Counted from the stretch's first letter, positions 37,606-50,733 are shown. The stretch: DNA of 64,000 nt from Axinella damicornis (GCA_963931865.1 OZ007517.1:1925400-1989399), one strand, 5' to 3'. The notes: generated by a model from the sequence alone, not told the origin. Translations and numbers: made by a program.

Positions 37606-37705
37606 CTGTTTAGAGACCTTCGGGATGCACTTATAATCACCTCAGGCTTCGCCCTCGACGATTATAGGTAGCATCCCTCAGGTCTCTAAAACAGCTAAGA
37701 GAGCA
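37606..37705. repeat. Palindrome, TTAGCTGTTTAGAGACCT family
   Basis: CTCTTAGCTGTTTAGAGACC and GGTCTCTAAAACAGCTAAGAG arms around a TCGCCCTCGA centre. A single-ended relative lies near 22170. Confidence 0.7.
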
Positions 37706-37914
37706 ATACCCAATACATACTGCACCCAATGTGCTCATCATGTTATGTACAGTCTTGATATAGTGGCTGACTAAACCTAGCCTCGTTCCCAGAGTTTTTG
37801 TTCTTCGGTTTGCAACAGTAATATGCATCGAAATACAGTATCGTGAATGACGTCAGGCGGTTCATAATTGGTTCAGCAGGTCCTGGATCAGTTCATGATC
37901 CAGTCGGCTAGGTT

Positions 37915-38080
37915 CAAGCGCTCCATGGCTAGGTTCGAGTGCTCCATGGCTAGGTTCAAGCGCTCCACGGCTAGGTTCGAGTGCTCCATGGCTAGGTTCA
38001 AGCGCTCCACGGCTAGGTTCGAGTGCTCCATGGCTAGGTTTGAGCGCTTCACGGCTAGGTTTGAGTGCTCCACGGTTAGG
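37915..38080. repeat. 20/40-bp minisatellite
   Basis: Alternating copies of GGCTAGGTTCGAGTGCTCCA and GGCTAGGTTCAAGCGCTCCA. Confidence 0.85.
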
Positions 38081-38117
38081 GCAACCCCCTACTGGCGAAC
38101 AAAACAATAACAGAAAT

Positions 38118-38935
38118 TCAGAATCCTGATCATGTTAACCAATATCGACAGCACTTGCATGCTATCTGTTCTCAGCTATCAATGTGCCACATGTCCAAAA
38201 TTAGTCCTCATTTCTAAAAATAACTCACCTGACAGCAACAAATATAATTATTGTCTATATTTGGCCAAATCATACCACCCTGTGCTGTGAATAGCAACGG
38301 TGTGCACCACCTGGACCACCCCCCTACCCCCTCCCCCCACCCACCCAAGATGGGAGAGCAAAGAAACTGGACAGCAATCTAAATATGTCTGATTGAACCT
38401 TGACACAAGCATTGATGGATAATAAATTCAGAATCCTGATCACGATATAATCAATATCGACAGCACTTGCACGCTATCTGTTCTGAGCGATCAATGTCCA
38501 AAATTAGTCCTCATTTCTAAAAATAACTCACCTGACAGCAACAAATATAATGATTGTCTATATTTGGCCAAATCATACCACCCTGTGCTGTGAATAGCAA
38601 TGGTGTGCACCACCTGGACCACCCCCCTACCCCCTCCCCCCACCCACCCAAGAAGGGAGGGCAAAGGAACTGGAGCTACTTGCAGCAATCTAAATGTCTG
38701 ATTGAACCTTGACACAAGCATTGATGGATAATAAATTCAGAATCCTGATCACGATACTCAATAGCACTTGGACACTATATACCTGTTTTCAGCTATCAAC
38801 ACTAGGCCAGCAACAAATATGATTATTGTTCTATATTTGGGCAAATCATACAACAAATATGATTATTGTTCTATATTTGGGCAAATCATACAACAAATAT
38901 GATTATTGTTCTATATTTGGGCAAATCATACATCT
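38118..38935. repeat. Two-copy 310-bp repeat plus 39-bp triplet
   Basis: A block with AGAATCCTGATCA, a CCCCTACCCCCTCCCCCCAC tract and GCATTGATGGATAATAAATT occurs twice. At 38809-38935 a 39-bp unit (ATGATTATTGTTCTATATTT) occurs three times. Confidence 0.75.
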
Positions 38936-39181
38936 CTGTGAATATCACTGTTGTGGTTTATACCACATGGACCACCCTAAGTGAATCACATGACCCTCAA
39001 CGAATCAGACGCCTCAGAATCAATCACATGACTGAACATTAAATCACTTAAGTGTACATCATCTAGATGATGCACAGTTTCGAAGACCAACGGCTGTTTC
39101 GTGTTTGCAGTTAGTGCACTCAGGCAATATAGTTCACGGTCGAGGGTGAGATACACGAGCCGAATGCACTGCAAACAGGTA

Positions 39182-39300
39182 TTTAGCCTTGTGATCAGCT
39201 GATCAGCTAGCTGATCACAAGGCTAGCTGATCACAAGGCTAGCTGATCACAAGGCTAGCTGATCACAAGGCTAGCGGATCACATGTCTAGCCGATCACTG
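39182..39300. repeat. 16-bp minisatellite
   Basis: About seven copies of AGCTGATCACAAGGCT. Confidence 0.85.
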
Positions 39301-39379
39301 GTAAAAGCTATGGACTAGCACGAGGAAACCCAGCGGGTATAATGCAAAGTATGAAGGCGGATGTACCAACACTGAAGCT

Positions 39380-40290
39380 CCTACATGTATAGGGAAATTT
39401 TCCATGAATTATACACCCTGCACGATTCCCCACCAGTGTGCCAACTGCAGTTACCATTCCAGCCGGGCTGTGAGATAAGGGAGTTTCTGCACGAGGTGAA
39501 AGTTTTCACCTCAGCTCTGCAATACACAGTGAGCGAAGGCTCATGGCAGGGAAATGCAAACCAAATAACGTTACTACTCCAATAGCGACCAATTTGGTTT
39601 GAAATCTAGTGAGATCACATAAAGAATTAACTTCAAAAAGCACCTTTCATCCAATTTGAGGTCAACCAAATACCCAATACTAGTGTCAACCGTAATGTTT
39701 TTCCATGAATTCTATCCCAGCCTGTCTCCCCACCTGTGCAAACTGCGGTTACCATTCCAGCCGGCCTGTGAGGTAAGAGAGTTTTCTGTGCGAGGTGAAA
39801 GATTTCACCTTAGCTCTGCAATACACAGTGCGCAACGACTCAAGGGAGGAAAACGCAAACCAAATAATGTTACCACTCCAATAGCAACTAATTTAGTAAC
39901 AGATATTGAAATCTAGTGAGATCACATGAAAGAATATTAACTTCAAAAAGCACCTTTCATCCAATTTGAGGTCAACCAAATACCCAATACTACTACGTAG
40001 TGTCCACTGTAACTTTTTTTTCTATATCCCTGCATGTCTGTCCACCTGTGCAAACTGCAGTTACCATTCCAGCGGGGCTGTGAGGTAAGGGAGTTTTCTG
40101 TGTGAGGTGAGTTTTCACCTCAGCTCTGCAATGGAAGGCTCCAGGGAGGGAAACGCCAACCAAATAGCATTACTAATCCAATAGCAACTAATTTAGCAGC
40201 AGAAATTGAATCCAGTGAAAGATCACCTTTAAAGAAATAGCTTCAAAAAACCACCTTGCTTCCAATTCAAGGTCAACCAAATATCTAGTA
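39380..40290. repeat. Three-copy repeat, about 300-bp unit
   Basis: Three diverged copies sharing AACTGCAGTTACCATTCCAG, GAGGTGAAAG/TTTTCACCTCAGC and AAGCACCTTTCATCCAATTT. Each contains an internal GAGGTGAAA/TTTCACCT inverted repeat. Open frames are not conserved between copies. Confidence 0.7.
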
Positions 40291-40946
40291 TATAGCACGA
40301 GGCTGCTGTAATGTTTACTTCCTGGGTAGAAAAGTATTCATAAGCTGAAACGTATTCACGACAAGGAATGTTGCTCTACATACGTCACTCTGGCAATGAT
40401 ACAACCACAAAAAGCCACAGAGTAAACTGGCAGACTATGCAGAGGGCAGGAAAGGCCAGAGTCCCTGAACCAAGAAGAATTGCAAACCATGTTCAAGAGA
40501 TTAAAAAGGAAGCTATTAGCCCAGACATGTGACTGTAAGTAAAGGCCAAAGACCATATGTTTCTAATGGAAAGGAAGGGGTCAATTCAGACATGTGACCA
40601 TTAAGAATAATTATGTTCAGAACGAATTACCCTGGACATGTGACTGAATTACTTTAAAATTAAAAGGTCGAAAAAATAATAGGTTGTAGGGAAATATGAC
40701 GAGGCAGTGTATGAGTGTGTAGGTTTGTTCCCGTCCGAAGGTGAGGGAATTACTACATACAATCCAGCCTTGCCATATGTTCCCTAAATGGAGCGCCATA
40801 CCCCCTCCTCTATTGTGACCAAGTACCCCCTCTAGGGCTTAAATACACCTCAGGGATTGGGTGAGTAATCTTGCTAGGCAGTTTCAACCACCTCTTCTTT
40901 TGCAATTGCCTCTTAACTCCAGCACAAACAACTCAACACAATGATA

Positions 40947-41104
40947 CACTGTATGGCGCTTATATTTTGATTTTCGCGAATTGCTCTTCGAGAACATTTC
41001 GTTGAAAAAATGTGACAAAAGTTTCGTTGAAATAATTTCGCGAATGACCTGTAATTCGCGAAATTCACGAAAAATTAGACCCACGAAATTTAAGCGCTAT
41101 ACGG
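40947..41104. mobile_element. TA-flanked MITE with TTCGCGAA motifs
   Basis: Inverted ends ACTGTATGGCGCTTATATTT and AAATTTAAGCGCTATACGG, several TTCGCGAA motifs inside, and TA at both borders, suggesting a Tc1/mariner-type MITE. Confidence 0.65.
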
Positions 41105-41615
41105 TATAGACCTCAGTTATGCACCGAATCCTTTTCCATGGATAAGTTTATGGACCTCTTAAACATACCATACCATATTTCCACTTGACGTGGTTTTTGA
41201 AGCTAACTTTATACAAGTGTCATTGCAGCCATCTTGTGCAGATATGAGACTTTAACGACGAGTTTCAATAGTCACGGCCCTCGGCCAACGTACAGACCAA
41301 GAAAAAAGCTCCATTGCCAGAAATGGCGGCCTACATGGCCAGAAGATTGTCTTCTAAGCCCATTTGTGCAAAGGAAGGAGAGAAAATGGCCCACCCAGTG
41401 GCAAACAAGGGCTTTCTACAGCCAAGGCCAAAAGCAGCCAAGTCATGTTAGCTTAGTGCGGAAACCCACCCACCTCCCCCTGTCCCACCCTTTCTGCTGG
41501 TGCAGAACCTAAGTCCCACGGACATTGCCGGAAGTGGCATCACAGATGAAGTTGCACAATGCAATTAAAGCGTTAAACGGAAGCGCAGATAGTTGTATAG
41601 GATCTACTATGTCGA

Positions 41616-41735
41616 CGCGGAGGTTATGCGATTTATCCTCCGCGGGAAAGTTTGGCTGAGGCGAAGCCGAGGTTAAACTTTCCCGAGGATAAACTCCGAG
41701 TCAACGTAGTAGATCCGGCTTCTACCACAGACATA
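41616..41735. repeat. Palindrome, TTTATCCTCCGCGGGAAAG
   Basis: GGAAAGTTTGG...GAGGCGAAGCCGAG...AAACTTTCCC foldback. A related hairpin lies at 41812-41893 (TTTGATGTACCGC and GCGGTACATCAAA arms). Confidence 0.65.
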
Positions 41736-42017
41736 ACCTCCAAGTCAAGTTAGTAGCTGGATCCGGCTGCTAGACAGCTACAACTCTCTGATTCTCAGCA
41801 CAGCGTGGCGATCCTTTGATGTACCGCAGAGGTTATCTTCCGCTATGATGTCATAGCGGAGGATAACCGATTTATCCTCCGCGGTACATCAAAGGAACGC
41901 CCATGCACTGTGGTAGAATAGTTGGTGAACTTCTGTGTCACGCCTGGACTAGGGGCAATACGGAATGTGTGCTATTACACTCCACAGAGACCACACAAGG
42001 GAAAATACTATTAAGAA

Positions 42018-42413
42018 CTAGAGGTGCTCAGCAGAGCACGTACCCCGTGCGCAACTTTGACTTGACAGCTACCACCGGTTATTCATACAACATGCACAAT
42101 GAGCTAGCTAGGCCACGATTTACAGTGATGTCAGCATGCAGAATGAGATACCGTAAGTTGTGGCAGTAATGTTAGAAATAGGGTGTGGTCAAGTTGTATA
42201 AATTAGAAGCACGACTTTCACGCAGCTTTTCTCAGCCTCTCGAGTAGATCTCTGGTCTGTGAGTTAAGTAATTCTGACACTTCTATCCTGAAATAAGCCT
42301 TCAACAAGGCCTTCACTGCTCAAACTGGGCCACTTGGATGGACAGACTGACATGGACAGACTGACAGACAAACCGATCACTCTACCCCCTGCTGCGCATG
42401 CGCACGGGGTAAT
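42018..42413. mobile_element. Helentron-like non-autonomous element
   Basis: Read on the minus strand it starts ATTACCCCGTGCGCATGCGC and ends GCGCACGGGGTACGTGCTCT, then GCTGAGCACCTCTAG. The subterminal inverted copy of the 5' end, followed by a hairpin (GTGCTC/GAGCAC) and CTAG, is the Helentron/Helitron2 pattern. Flanking bases are T on both sides. Confidence 0.7.
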
Positions 42414-44164
42414 AAAAAATGTGTGTTCCAACATGAAACGTACAGCTGTGTGGTAGCATATCAGTGCATCATGAAACTTGACAGAAACCCGAGCACTAGG
42501 GCTACCCATGAAGCTTGACACCAATCAGTGCACTAGGGCTACCTATGAACGCTCAACGCTCTGGTATGCGCCGTGACAGCAACATACCAAGTTAATTGGC
42601 ATAGGTCTCAGTGAGTAATTGAATCAACTGTTGATTTTCAAATTCCTGGTGAATCCCTACACACCTGTCCCCAAATGCTTTCTCATTTCCTTCCCCTAAA
42701 GCACCTTTCAAACATTCTGGCACCCAGCACTGGAAGCTGACTTCCTTGCTCAGATAAACACAAGCAGTGGCATGGATGCAACGGTACAACTAGCAATTTC
42801 ATATTCTGTTTCACTATTACTTAATGTCGTGGTAATGAGTGACACATGCCACCAATTACTGCCAAGTAGCACTGATTGGGTTTCAACCTGCTGGTACAAT
42901 CAACAAGCCCTAGAAACAAATGGTTGCTAAGGTGCTGGTCGCTAAGGTGCACGTGTGAGTGTATCAGTGCTATTGCTGTCAGACTGTTTTAGACCATAGT
43001 CACTTGATAAAGTTCTGCTCTAGTCTCTCAGGACTTACCTCCGGTTACTCCTTGGCAATGACTTACTTAGCCCAACAGCTGCCTACCATATGAATTTGGT
43101 ATACCAATCAGGATATTCACACTGACCCTGAACTTTTGTCCACCCAATTTGACCTTTGAACTTTCCTCATTGTTGTGATGGTTTGGTATACATAAGGACC
43201 CTACACAGCACGGCCTCTCCACCCCACCCAATGGCAGCACACTCATAGGTGAATACCACTGTGCAAAACTAAACCAGCCCGCTAAATCTGTAAGATAGAG
43301 GGAGAAATATTAACCTGTCAACCATTTCAGTTCAGTTTGCAGTGCTGTTGCCACAACAACATCCCAGAAAACATTTTAAAGACGTTCAGTTGGCATGGTA
43401 ACATATCAACAAGGAGCCCACATTCAACTGTTTGGATAATACTAACAGTACGTGAATATCAGCATACTACCATATTGGTATATGCAGAAATACGCACAAA
43501 TATAATTTTATATTCTGGCAGTATTGCATGTCCTGCTTCCTGCACAACTTCAATTTCAAACTTGTGTGGCCTGCATTGTTTAGAACGTTGACAATCTGGT
43601 TTGTTTACACGTTAACACATCTGTACTGTGTGGCCATTGTTTACAGTCTGATTGTTTACAGCCAACCGACACATCTCTGTGTATGTGTGCATGTGACATG
43701 GTTACCATGTGTAGTTTAGGTGTAAACAAACAGATTACCAATGATGTAAACAATGCAGGCATAAATGACCACACAGATGTTAGTTTCAATTACACCCAAA
43801 ACCCAATCAACACATTAATTTTGGGTGGTCATTATGCATGCATTAGGTCATCCATCTGGTTGTGTTTCCTTGATGATCGGATATCGAAACATTATCATTT
43901 ATGGTGATTGCCATCAACCCAAACAATGCAGCCACAAAATTTAGGAATAAGGAGTAAACACCCAGTTAAGCTGATTATCAACGTTCTAATTATACGTCGA
44001 GTCCAAGGGGTCTACGCAATTTCGAATTCTGAGGGGCTTGGGTTGTAGTGACCCATGCGGTGCAGTTAGGGCACTACTAAGGTTTCTAAATCATGTAGAT
44101 CCCATTGGACAAGGCGTCTAACAGAGTATAGTACTGTTCGTACTGTGGTGACCATGCCTGACGA

Positions 44165-44340
44165 ATGGCTCTTCCCCTCAACCTGGCTCCGCCCCTCAAC
44201 CTGGCTCTGCCCCTCAACCTGGCTCCGCCCCTCAACCTGGCTCCGCCCCTCAACCTGGCTCCGCCCCTCAACCTGGCTCCGCCCCTCAACCTGGCTCCGC
44301 CCCTCAACCTGGCTCCGCCCCTCAACCTGACTCCGCCCTA
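44165..44340. repeat. 20-bp minisatellite
   Basis: About nine copies of CTCAACCTGGCTCCGCCCCT; creates spurious open frames on both strands. Confidence 0.9.
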
Positions 44341-45438
44341 CCAATTAAAGTATTGATGTTAGCATAAATGTGGTGCCTAGGCAACACTCAGTAGTCAGTG
44401 AAATAACATGCTGTACATACAAAATGCCCTGTAGGGGTGGACGTATGTACAGCCAACATCCGAGGACAATATGAGAGTTGGTGCATTTTGTACAACTATA
44501 CTCTGATATAACTGAGTCCAGTACGCAAGCTTAAGAGAGGAAGGGTGGGGGAATGGATGCGGAACTGTGTGACCTCAGCAGCAGCTAGATTGCGACAAAC
44601 TCACAAAAGCTCTAACTTCCAGACACCCAGTGTCCTTCTTTCCTGTCACAAATAATTGTGGCTAGTCTATAGACCCTAGGCGGAGACCAGCACATTACCA
44701 CACTGTGATATCGTTCAAGGAAGCTACTGGAAAGATGCCACCAGTTAAGGATGAAAGCCTCACAAGAGCATTACTAACTGGAAGAGTTGCAAGGTTTCTG
44801 TATAGCAAAATGGGTGCGAAGAGAACCCATAGGCAGTGCTCCGGCATGCAGCTCAGTGAAAATATGTGAAGTGAAAATGTCAGTTGAGGATTCCCCAACT
44901 GGTGTTGCTCACTCAGTACCTGCAATGCAGTCATTGCCTGCATTCTTGCAACATACGAAGAGTACGTCCCAACTGGGGATAATTAATGTACTGAAGGCTT
45001 ACTAATCTAATGCTGTAAGAACTTTGCCAGCGCTTGCATACGTATAGGTATCATTTTGTACAATATTGTTGGCCTTTTAACTTCTAATTGACAAATATAA
45101 ATATAGGCTTTACGATATATATACATATGTTGCGATGTAAAAATATATAAACATGTCATGGGTCATGGTATTTTACGTCACAATCAGCCGTCAATATCAC
45201 TTCCAAGTCAGATTATTAACCCTAATATAGACAATATAGGAACCTCCCTTCCATCACTAGAGAGATACGTACCTCCTTTCCATCACTAGATAGACAATAG
45301 AGATACGTACCTCCCTTCCATCACTGAATCATATAGCGGAGTTAGCCTTCATGGAACTGTCCGACAAAATCAAGAGGATTGTGGTTTGTAGGGCCATTAT
45401 TCTGGCCCACATGGAGCAGTGCATGAACATGCCAGACC

Positions 45439-45493
45439 TAGCCTCGTTCCCAGGCCGCTCTCTCTCCTCCCACGCGGCCTGGGAACGAGGCTA
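45439..45493. mobile_element. MITE, 9-bp-TSD family
   Basis: TAGCCTCGTTCCCAGGCC to GGCCTGGGAACGAGGCTA, flanked by ATGCCAGACC and ATACCAGACC. Confidence 0.85.
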
Positions 45494-45889
45494 ATACCAG
45501 ACCGCTCATTGCTGGTTGGTGGGAGGTCTATGTGTGTAGAAGCAGTTCGATTGCTTATTTTCTGCAGAAAGGATCTGAAAGTTGGTTAACCATCACGTGA
45601 CAAAATTCTTGCAATGGTTCAGGGGCCAAATCTTCAATTAGATAACTCATACACCCCTCCAAGCATGTACAAACTTCCTCCTTTCGGGCGTCTCTCTTCC
45701 TTTTCCGATAGCTCACTTTCAACTTAAAACTGGGAGGGAGGTTACAGGGTGGGGGCGTTGATGTAACACCAGGATCGAACAAAGGCAGGCATTAAAAGGG
45801 AGGAAGCGGAGGGATGAAGTAAGTGAGGTAGTGAGCGACGAAAGGAAATGACAGAGGAAGTAAAATCATTCCCAGTTTTTGATTGCTCA

Positions 45890-46255
45890 CAGTATGCAAA
45901 GCTGGAGGCATAGAAGGCCTGGGAATGAGGCCATCACTTCCCTTGTCAGTTCCTTTCATCAATCGCTATAAGCAATCAAAAACTGGAAGTGTAGAAGGCC
46001 TGGGAACGAGGCGTCATTGAAAAACTGGAGGGGTAGAAGGCCTGGGAACGAGGCATAACTGTAAGCGATCAAAAACTGGAGGTGTAGAAGGCCTGGGAAC
46101 AAGGCTATCACTTCATCGGTCACTATAACCAATCAAAAACTGGAGGTGTAGAAGGCCTGGGAAAAAAGGCTATCACTTCCCTTGTCTGTTCCTTTCATCA
46201 GTGACTATAAGCAATCAAAAACTGGAGGCATCCAAGGCCTGGGAACGAGGCAAGG
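45890..46255. repeat. Tandem array built from a half MITE
   Basis: Six copies of a 60-90-bp unit containing AAAAACTGGAGG, TAGAAGGCCTGGGAACGAGG. The second half is the right end of the 9-bp-TSD MITE. Confidence 0.75.
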
Positions 46256-47563
46256 AAGCGAACGATGAAGGAACGGATAGAGGATGAGAAGGTGATCCTA
46301 GAGTGAGGCAGGCTAAAGCATGCCCAGTCACTTGAATGCCAGGGCTGAGGCAGAAGCAGCCAATAATCTGGTCTAAAAACTATCCAGAACTTCCACCTCA
46401 TATTTCCTCAAGTTTTACTAAATGCTAGCGCAGGACACTTGACCCCACAATGCCCCTCCTGCATGTCCTCAACCACAGCCCCGGTGGACATGATGCCCCG
46501 GTGGACATGATCTGAGTCCCGGCCGGTGTTGACGGCGTGATCTGCGTCCGCTTAAGTATGTGCAATGTGAGAGTGAGGTTAGGCATGAGACGTCATTGTA
46601 AAAAGTGAGCTTGTTCATCACCTATGTTGTTAGCTTATTGGATTGCTACAAACAGTCTGCCAATGGAGTAAAACAGGCGGCTAATATTAGCTGGAAAGAC
46701 CACACCCCCTCAGAGCTGAAACCCAACCACGAGTAGGTTACATCTTACCATATGTATGCATGCTCGAGGAAGGAAGGGCTGCCCGAGAAAGGAAGGGTCG
46801 CTCAAAGTGAAACGAAATCCATGAAGCACTTCCAGAATCAGGGAAGACTTGAGCTACCAGAAGCAGTGGATCACATAGAAGTTAAGTATGTGAAGAAGCA
46901 GCAGCACTGCTCCACATACCTGTGGATTAGCAGTCATTCGATAAATCAACTTAACACTCTAACTTCCTATGGAATGCAAGTTGAGTCACAGGGAGGGAAT
47001 TTGGTCCGGGGTTGGTGCCAACCGGAGACTCACACATTGTAAGGATTTCACAAGGGAGAGAACGTCTGCGGTATAATCATTACATCACTCCTCGTCACGT
47101 ATACGTAGTTCACATGAACCATATGATCACAAGTCAGCCCCATCACCAATAGAACCCAGGTACTGTCTGTATTGATCGCCCAGATAATAACGGAAGCATG
47201 ACCTTAGTACTTATAAATTTCTAAATAATGCACAAACAGTGTTATGTGACCCTCTCAGCATAAACCACTATCAGAGGGTAGTTGTTGTTGGTTGTTGTTG
47301 CATACATCAGATGTATATAGCGCTAGCGATTAAAATATTCACATAAGGACCATTGAACTTTGAACTCACGTAACGTGTTTCGGTGTATGAGTTTATGCTG
47401 AGAGAGTCACAGATTATACTGGCCAAATTTTGCCGGACAACACTGCACGATGTCATGCCACAAATTTGAGGCTTAAGGTGAACAAGCTGCACAAGGTCGT
47501 CTTGAATCAGGTGTCCATCAAAATCCTATAACAAACTAGTGTGAACTATTGCCATACACAAGA

Positions 47564-47614
47564 GCGCATAAGTAGATCGCGCCCCCCGGAGCGACCTACT
47601 TATGCACTCTTGCC
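47564..47614. mobile_element. Hairpin element, 7-bp TSD
   Basis: CAAGAGCGCATAAGTAG and CTACTTATGCACTCTTG arms with exact CCATACA on both sides. Confidence 0.8.
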
Positions 47615-47847
47615 ATACATAATACTAATGGCCATTTAATGCTTGCATTGCCAGTCCCAGTTAAGTGCTTGGCCCTCAGTACAAGACCCACTGCACAACG
47701 GTAGCAGCAAAGGTCAACAGGTAAAAGAGTCCTACACGGGCGGACACGGGACAAAGTAGAAAATCTGAGTAATTCAAACCCTTATACCCGTTCCTGTCGG
47801 ACTTGGTCTTGCAATGTAAGCAGGTAATTCATGCAATCATATTGCCT

Positions 47848-48030
47848 GTACACAAATCATGACCACATCCTTTGTAGTTCCTGATTGTTGTTATTATGTA
47901 TGTACCAGCTGTGTACTTCCAAATTGGGTGTGGCTAGTGGGATCCCAGCACACTGAGGATATTCATGGTTGACCAATCAGGAACTACAAAGGATGTGGTC
48001 ATGATTTTGTGTACAGGCAATATGATTGCA
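47848..48030. repeat. Inverted repeat with near-perfect 50-bp arms
   Basis: The left arm (CTGTACACAAATCATGACCA...CAATCAG-type) and right arm at 47976-48030 are reverse complements. The centre holds a CCCAGCACACTGAGGATATT block that recurs at 33506. Confidence 0.75.
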
Positions 48031-48344
48031 TGAATTACATTTATCCACCAATTTCCCTCAGGCAAAACTATCTTTCTGGCTAAGGATTGTGCGACCACTC
48101 CTTCCAAGTATTATTTAAGCAATGGCAATGGTCTCCAGGTAGGCGACACCAAAGCAAAGCTGGGTGATGGGCTTCTTTCAAGCATGGAATATGATAGGCA
48201 TCACGAATAATTTTGGGCAGAAAACAATATTTATGTTGCTTTCTTGTTTGCAAATAGCTAGTACTTTTGTGTAGGCATCAAAATATAATAGGTATGCTAT
48301 GCATCAACAATGTGAATACAGGTATCAATATGGTCTCCGTAGCA

Positions 48345-49265
48345 ACCTTTGCTAGACCATGATGACCGTATCAAACTTCGCCATGACCGTCACAAACTTT
48401 GCTAGACCATGATGACCGTTAGCCTCGTTCCCAGTCCCACACCCAGCTTTTCGTCGCTTGCAGTACGATAAACCCTGCTTTATCGTACTGCAAGTGACGA
48501 AAAGCAGGGCGTGGGACTGGGAATGAGGCTAAATGACCGTAGCAAACTTTGCTAGACCATGATGATTGATATCACCATTTACTGGGCAAAGTTCTATGAT
48601 GTCACTATCAATGAATCATTGTCAAAAGTACCTCGCGTCATGGCGATGGTATGAAGTACAACAATGAAGCACTTATGAGCACAAATTAAATTTCACATGT
48701 CATGATTGAAATTGTAGGAAACTGCATTTCTTAGTCAGTTATTAGCAGACATTTCATTGGGCAAAGTTGTACGATGATGCTACTATCAAAGGGACCTCGC
48801 ATCATGGCAATGGTATGGAGTACAACAATGAACCACCTATGAGCACAAATTAAATTTCATTATTCAATTTGTAGGAAACTTCATTTCCTAGTCTGTAAAT
48901 GCTGAAACTTTGAATAATTTTTACTGAAGGGTTTGTGCAAGGGTGTGCTTCACCCAATCACTCGGAATCACCTACGAGCACAAATTAAATTTCACACTTG
49001 TTGTGATTGAATTTGTAGGAAACTGCATTTTATTAGCAGTCATTTCATTGGGCAAAGTGGCATGACGATGCCACTATCAATGATGCACAGTGATGTCGAG
49101 GGACCTCGCATCATGGCAATGGTATGGAGTATGACAACGAATCACCTACGAGCACAATTAAATTTCATTATTGTTATGATTCAATTTGTAGGAAACTTCA
49201 TTTCCTAGTCTGAAAATGCTGAAACTTTGAATAATCCATTTTTACAGTAGGGCTTGTGCAAGCTG
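48345..49265. repeat. Diverged tandem repeat, about 230-bp unit
   Basis: Blocks ACCTCGCATCATGGCAATGG, GAGCACAAATTAAATTTCA and TTGTAGGAAACTTCATTTCC recur three to four times. Confidence 0.7.
48420..48531. mobile_element. MITE, 9-bp-TSD family, long hairpin
   Basis: Near-perfect 112-base hairpin with TAGCCTCGTTCCCAG ends and an internal CGTCGCTTGCAGTACGATAA arm; ATGACCGT on both sides. Confidence 0.85.
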
Positions 49266-49894
49266 TGCTTCACTCAATCATTCGGCTTCCAAGAATCAGA
49301 AAAATGAGCTCATACGTACCTTCAGAATGATTCACTTATTAGGATCAATTAAAACCAACCATGGTCAATTTATTGTTGACCTGCGTTTAATAATTCCCTT
49401 CAATTGGCAAGTGTTTCCATGTCAGTTTTAGGGCTTGCACTGTGCAATTACTGTGTGCGGATGTGAAAACAGGGTCGCCAAGCAGTCAGTCATCAAAGAA
49501 TCAGGCCATCTTGGGAGTTGTTCCACTAAGAGCAAACACGGAATCAGGGAAGGGAGAAATTGTAGAATGGCAAAGTAAGGCAGGGAGGCAGTAGTTGCCT
49601 GCACATAATGCTTCATGCGTACTTCTCAGGGGGGGGGGGGGGGGCAGCAAAGATTGCCCCCTTCCCCTCAAATGAAACCCTGCTGTGGTGTTAGATATTC
49701 AACATAAACGAGATATGTAAACCTACAGAAACAGAAAATCAAAGGAGTAACGGTCAAAGTTTATTCGTATTTCCTCCTGGAAGTGGCAGGTCAGTATAAT
49801 TACATCCAGGAAGCTCTATTAGCCAGGAAAGCCTAAGAAGTTCTGGCAGTCCCGTCCTAGATCTCTGTTTAGTGAGCTCATCAAGGAAACGGCA

Positions 49895-50067
49895 ACACAA
49901 ACACACAACAAGCACACAAACACAAAACAAGCACACAAGCAAGAACAAACACAAACAAACACAAACAAGCACACAAGCAAGAACACAAACAAGCACACAA
50001 GCAAAAACACAAACACAAACAAGCACACAAGCAAGAACACAAACACAAACACAAACAAGCACACGTG
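49895..50067. repeat. Minisatellite (AAGCACACAAGCAAGAACAC)
   Basis: Multiple ACAAACA/AAGCACACAAGC units. Confidence 0.85.
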
Positions 50068-50249
50068 AGCAGCAGCAGCATGACCCTGACCCTCGTGGAG
50101 GGGGATCTGAGGACCCACCCACAAATTCCACCAGTTGAGCATATTGCCACAATTAACTTTACTTCACAATCATACATTCATTTTGATATAGCTACGCATG
50201 TGCATGGTGCAGTTACTTCCACGAGCGGCTGTGTAATGCCAGCGGGTTA

Positions 50250-50654
50250 ATTACCCCGCCTGCATGCACACAGCAGGGGTAGAGTGATTGGTGTGGTGTC
50301 TGTGGAGCACACAAAATCAGCAGTTTGAGCAGTGAAGGCCTTGATGGGAAAAACAAGCATCAGCTCAGAAAACAAGTCTCAGCACAATACTAGTGTCTAC
50401 ATAACTCACAGACAAGACATTCACTCGAGAGGCTGCGTGAAAGTCACAAATTAGCCTGGTTTCTAATTTATAATAACTTGACCACACCCTGTTTCTAACA
50501 TTACTGCCACAAATTACGGTATTTCATTCTCCATATTAAAAATCGGTAGGCCTAGCTAACCCATCGTACATGCTGTATTAAAATCGGCGGTAGGCCTGCC
50601 TATATATCATGGCAAAGTAACGCATGGGGTATGCGCTCTGCTGAGCACCTCTAG
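50250..50654. mobile_element. Helentron-like non-autonomous element
   Basis: Plus-strand orientation: ATTACCCCGCCTGCATGC start, GCTCTGCTGAGCACCTCTAG end. Confidence 0.7.
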
Positions 50655-50733
50655 ATATCAGTGCTCCACACAGCAGTTGGGAATCTGCACGCTGGTGAGT
50701 TGATGCTTGTGCCCTAGACCGAGAGTGCAACTA

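Noticed and set aside
44066..44356. Repeat proteins on both strands
   Set aside because: A 20-bp minisatellite open in several frames; no gene context.
49754..50177. Cys/Val/Leu-rich open frames on the minus strand
   Set aside because: Produced by an ACAAACA/AAGCACAC minisatellite.
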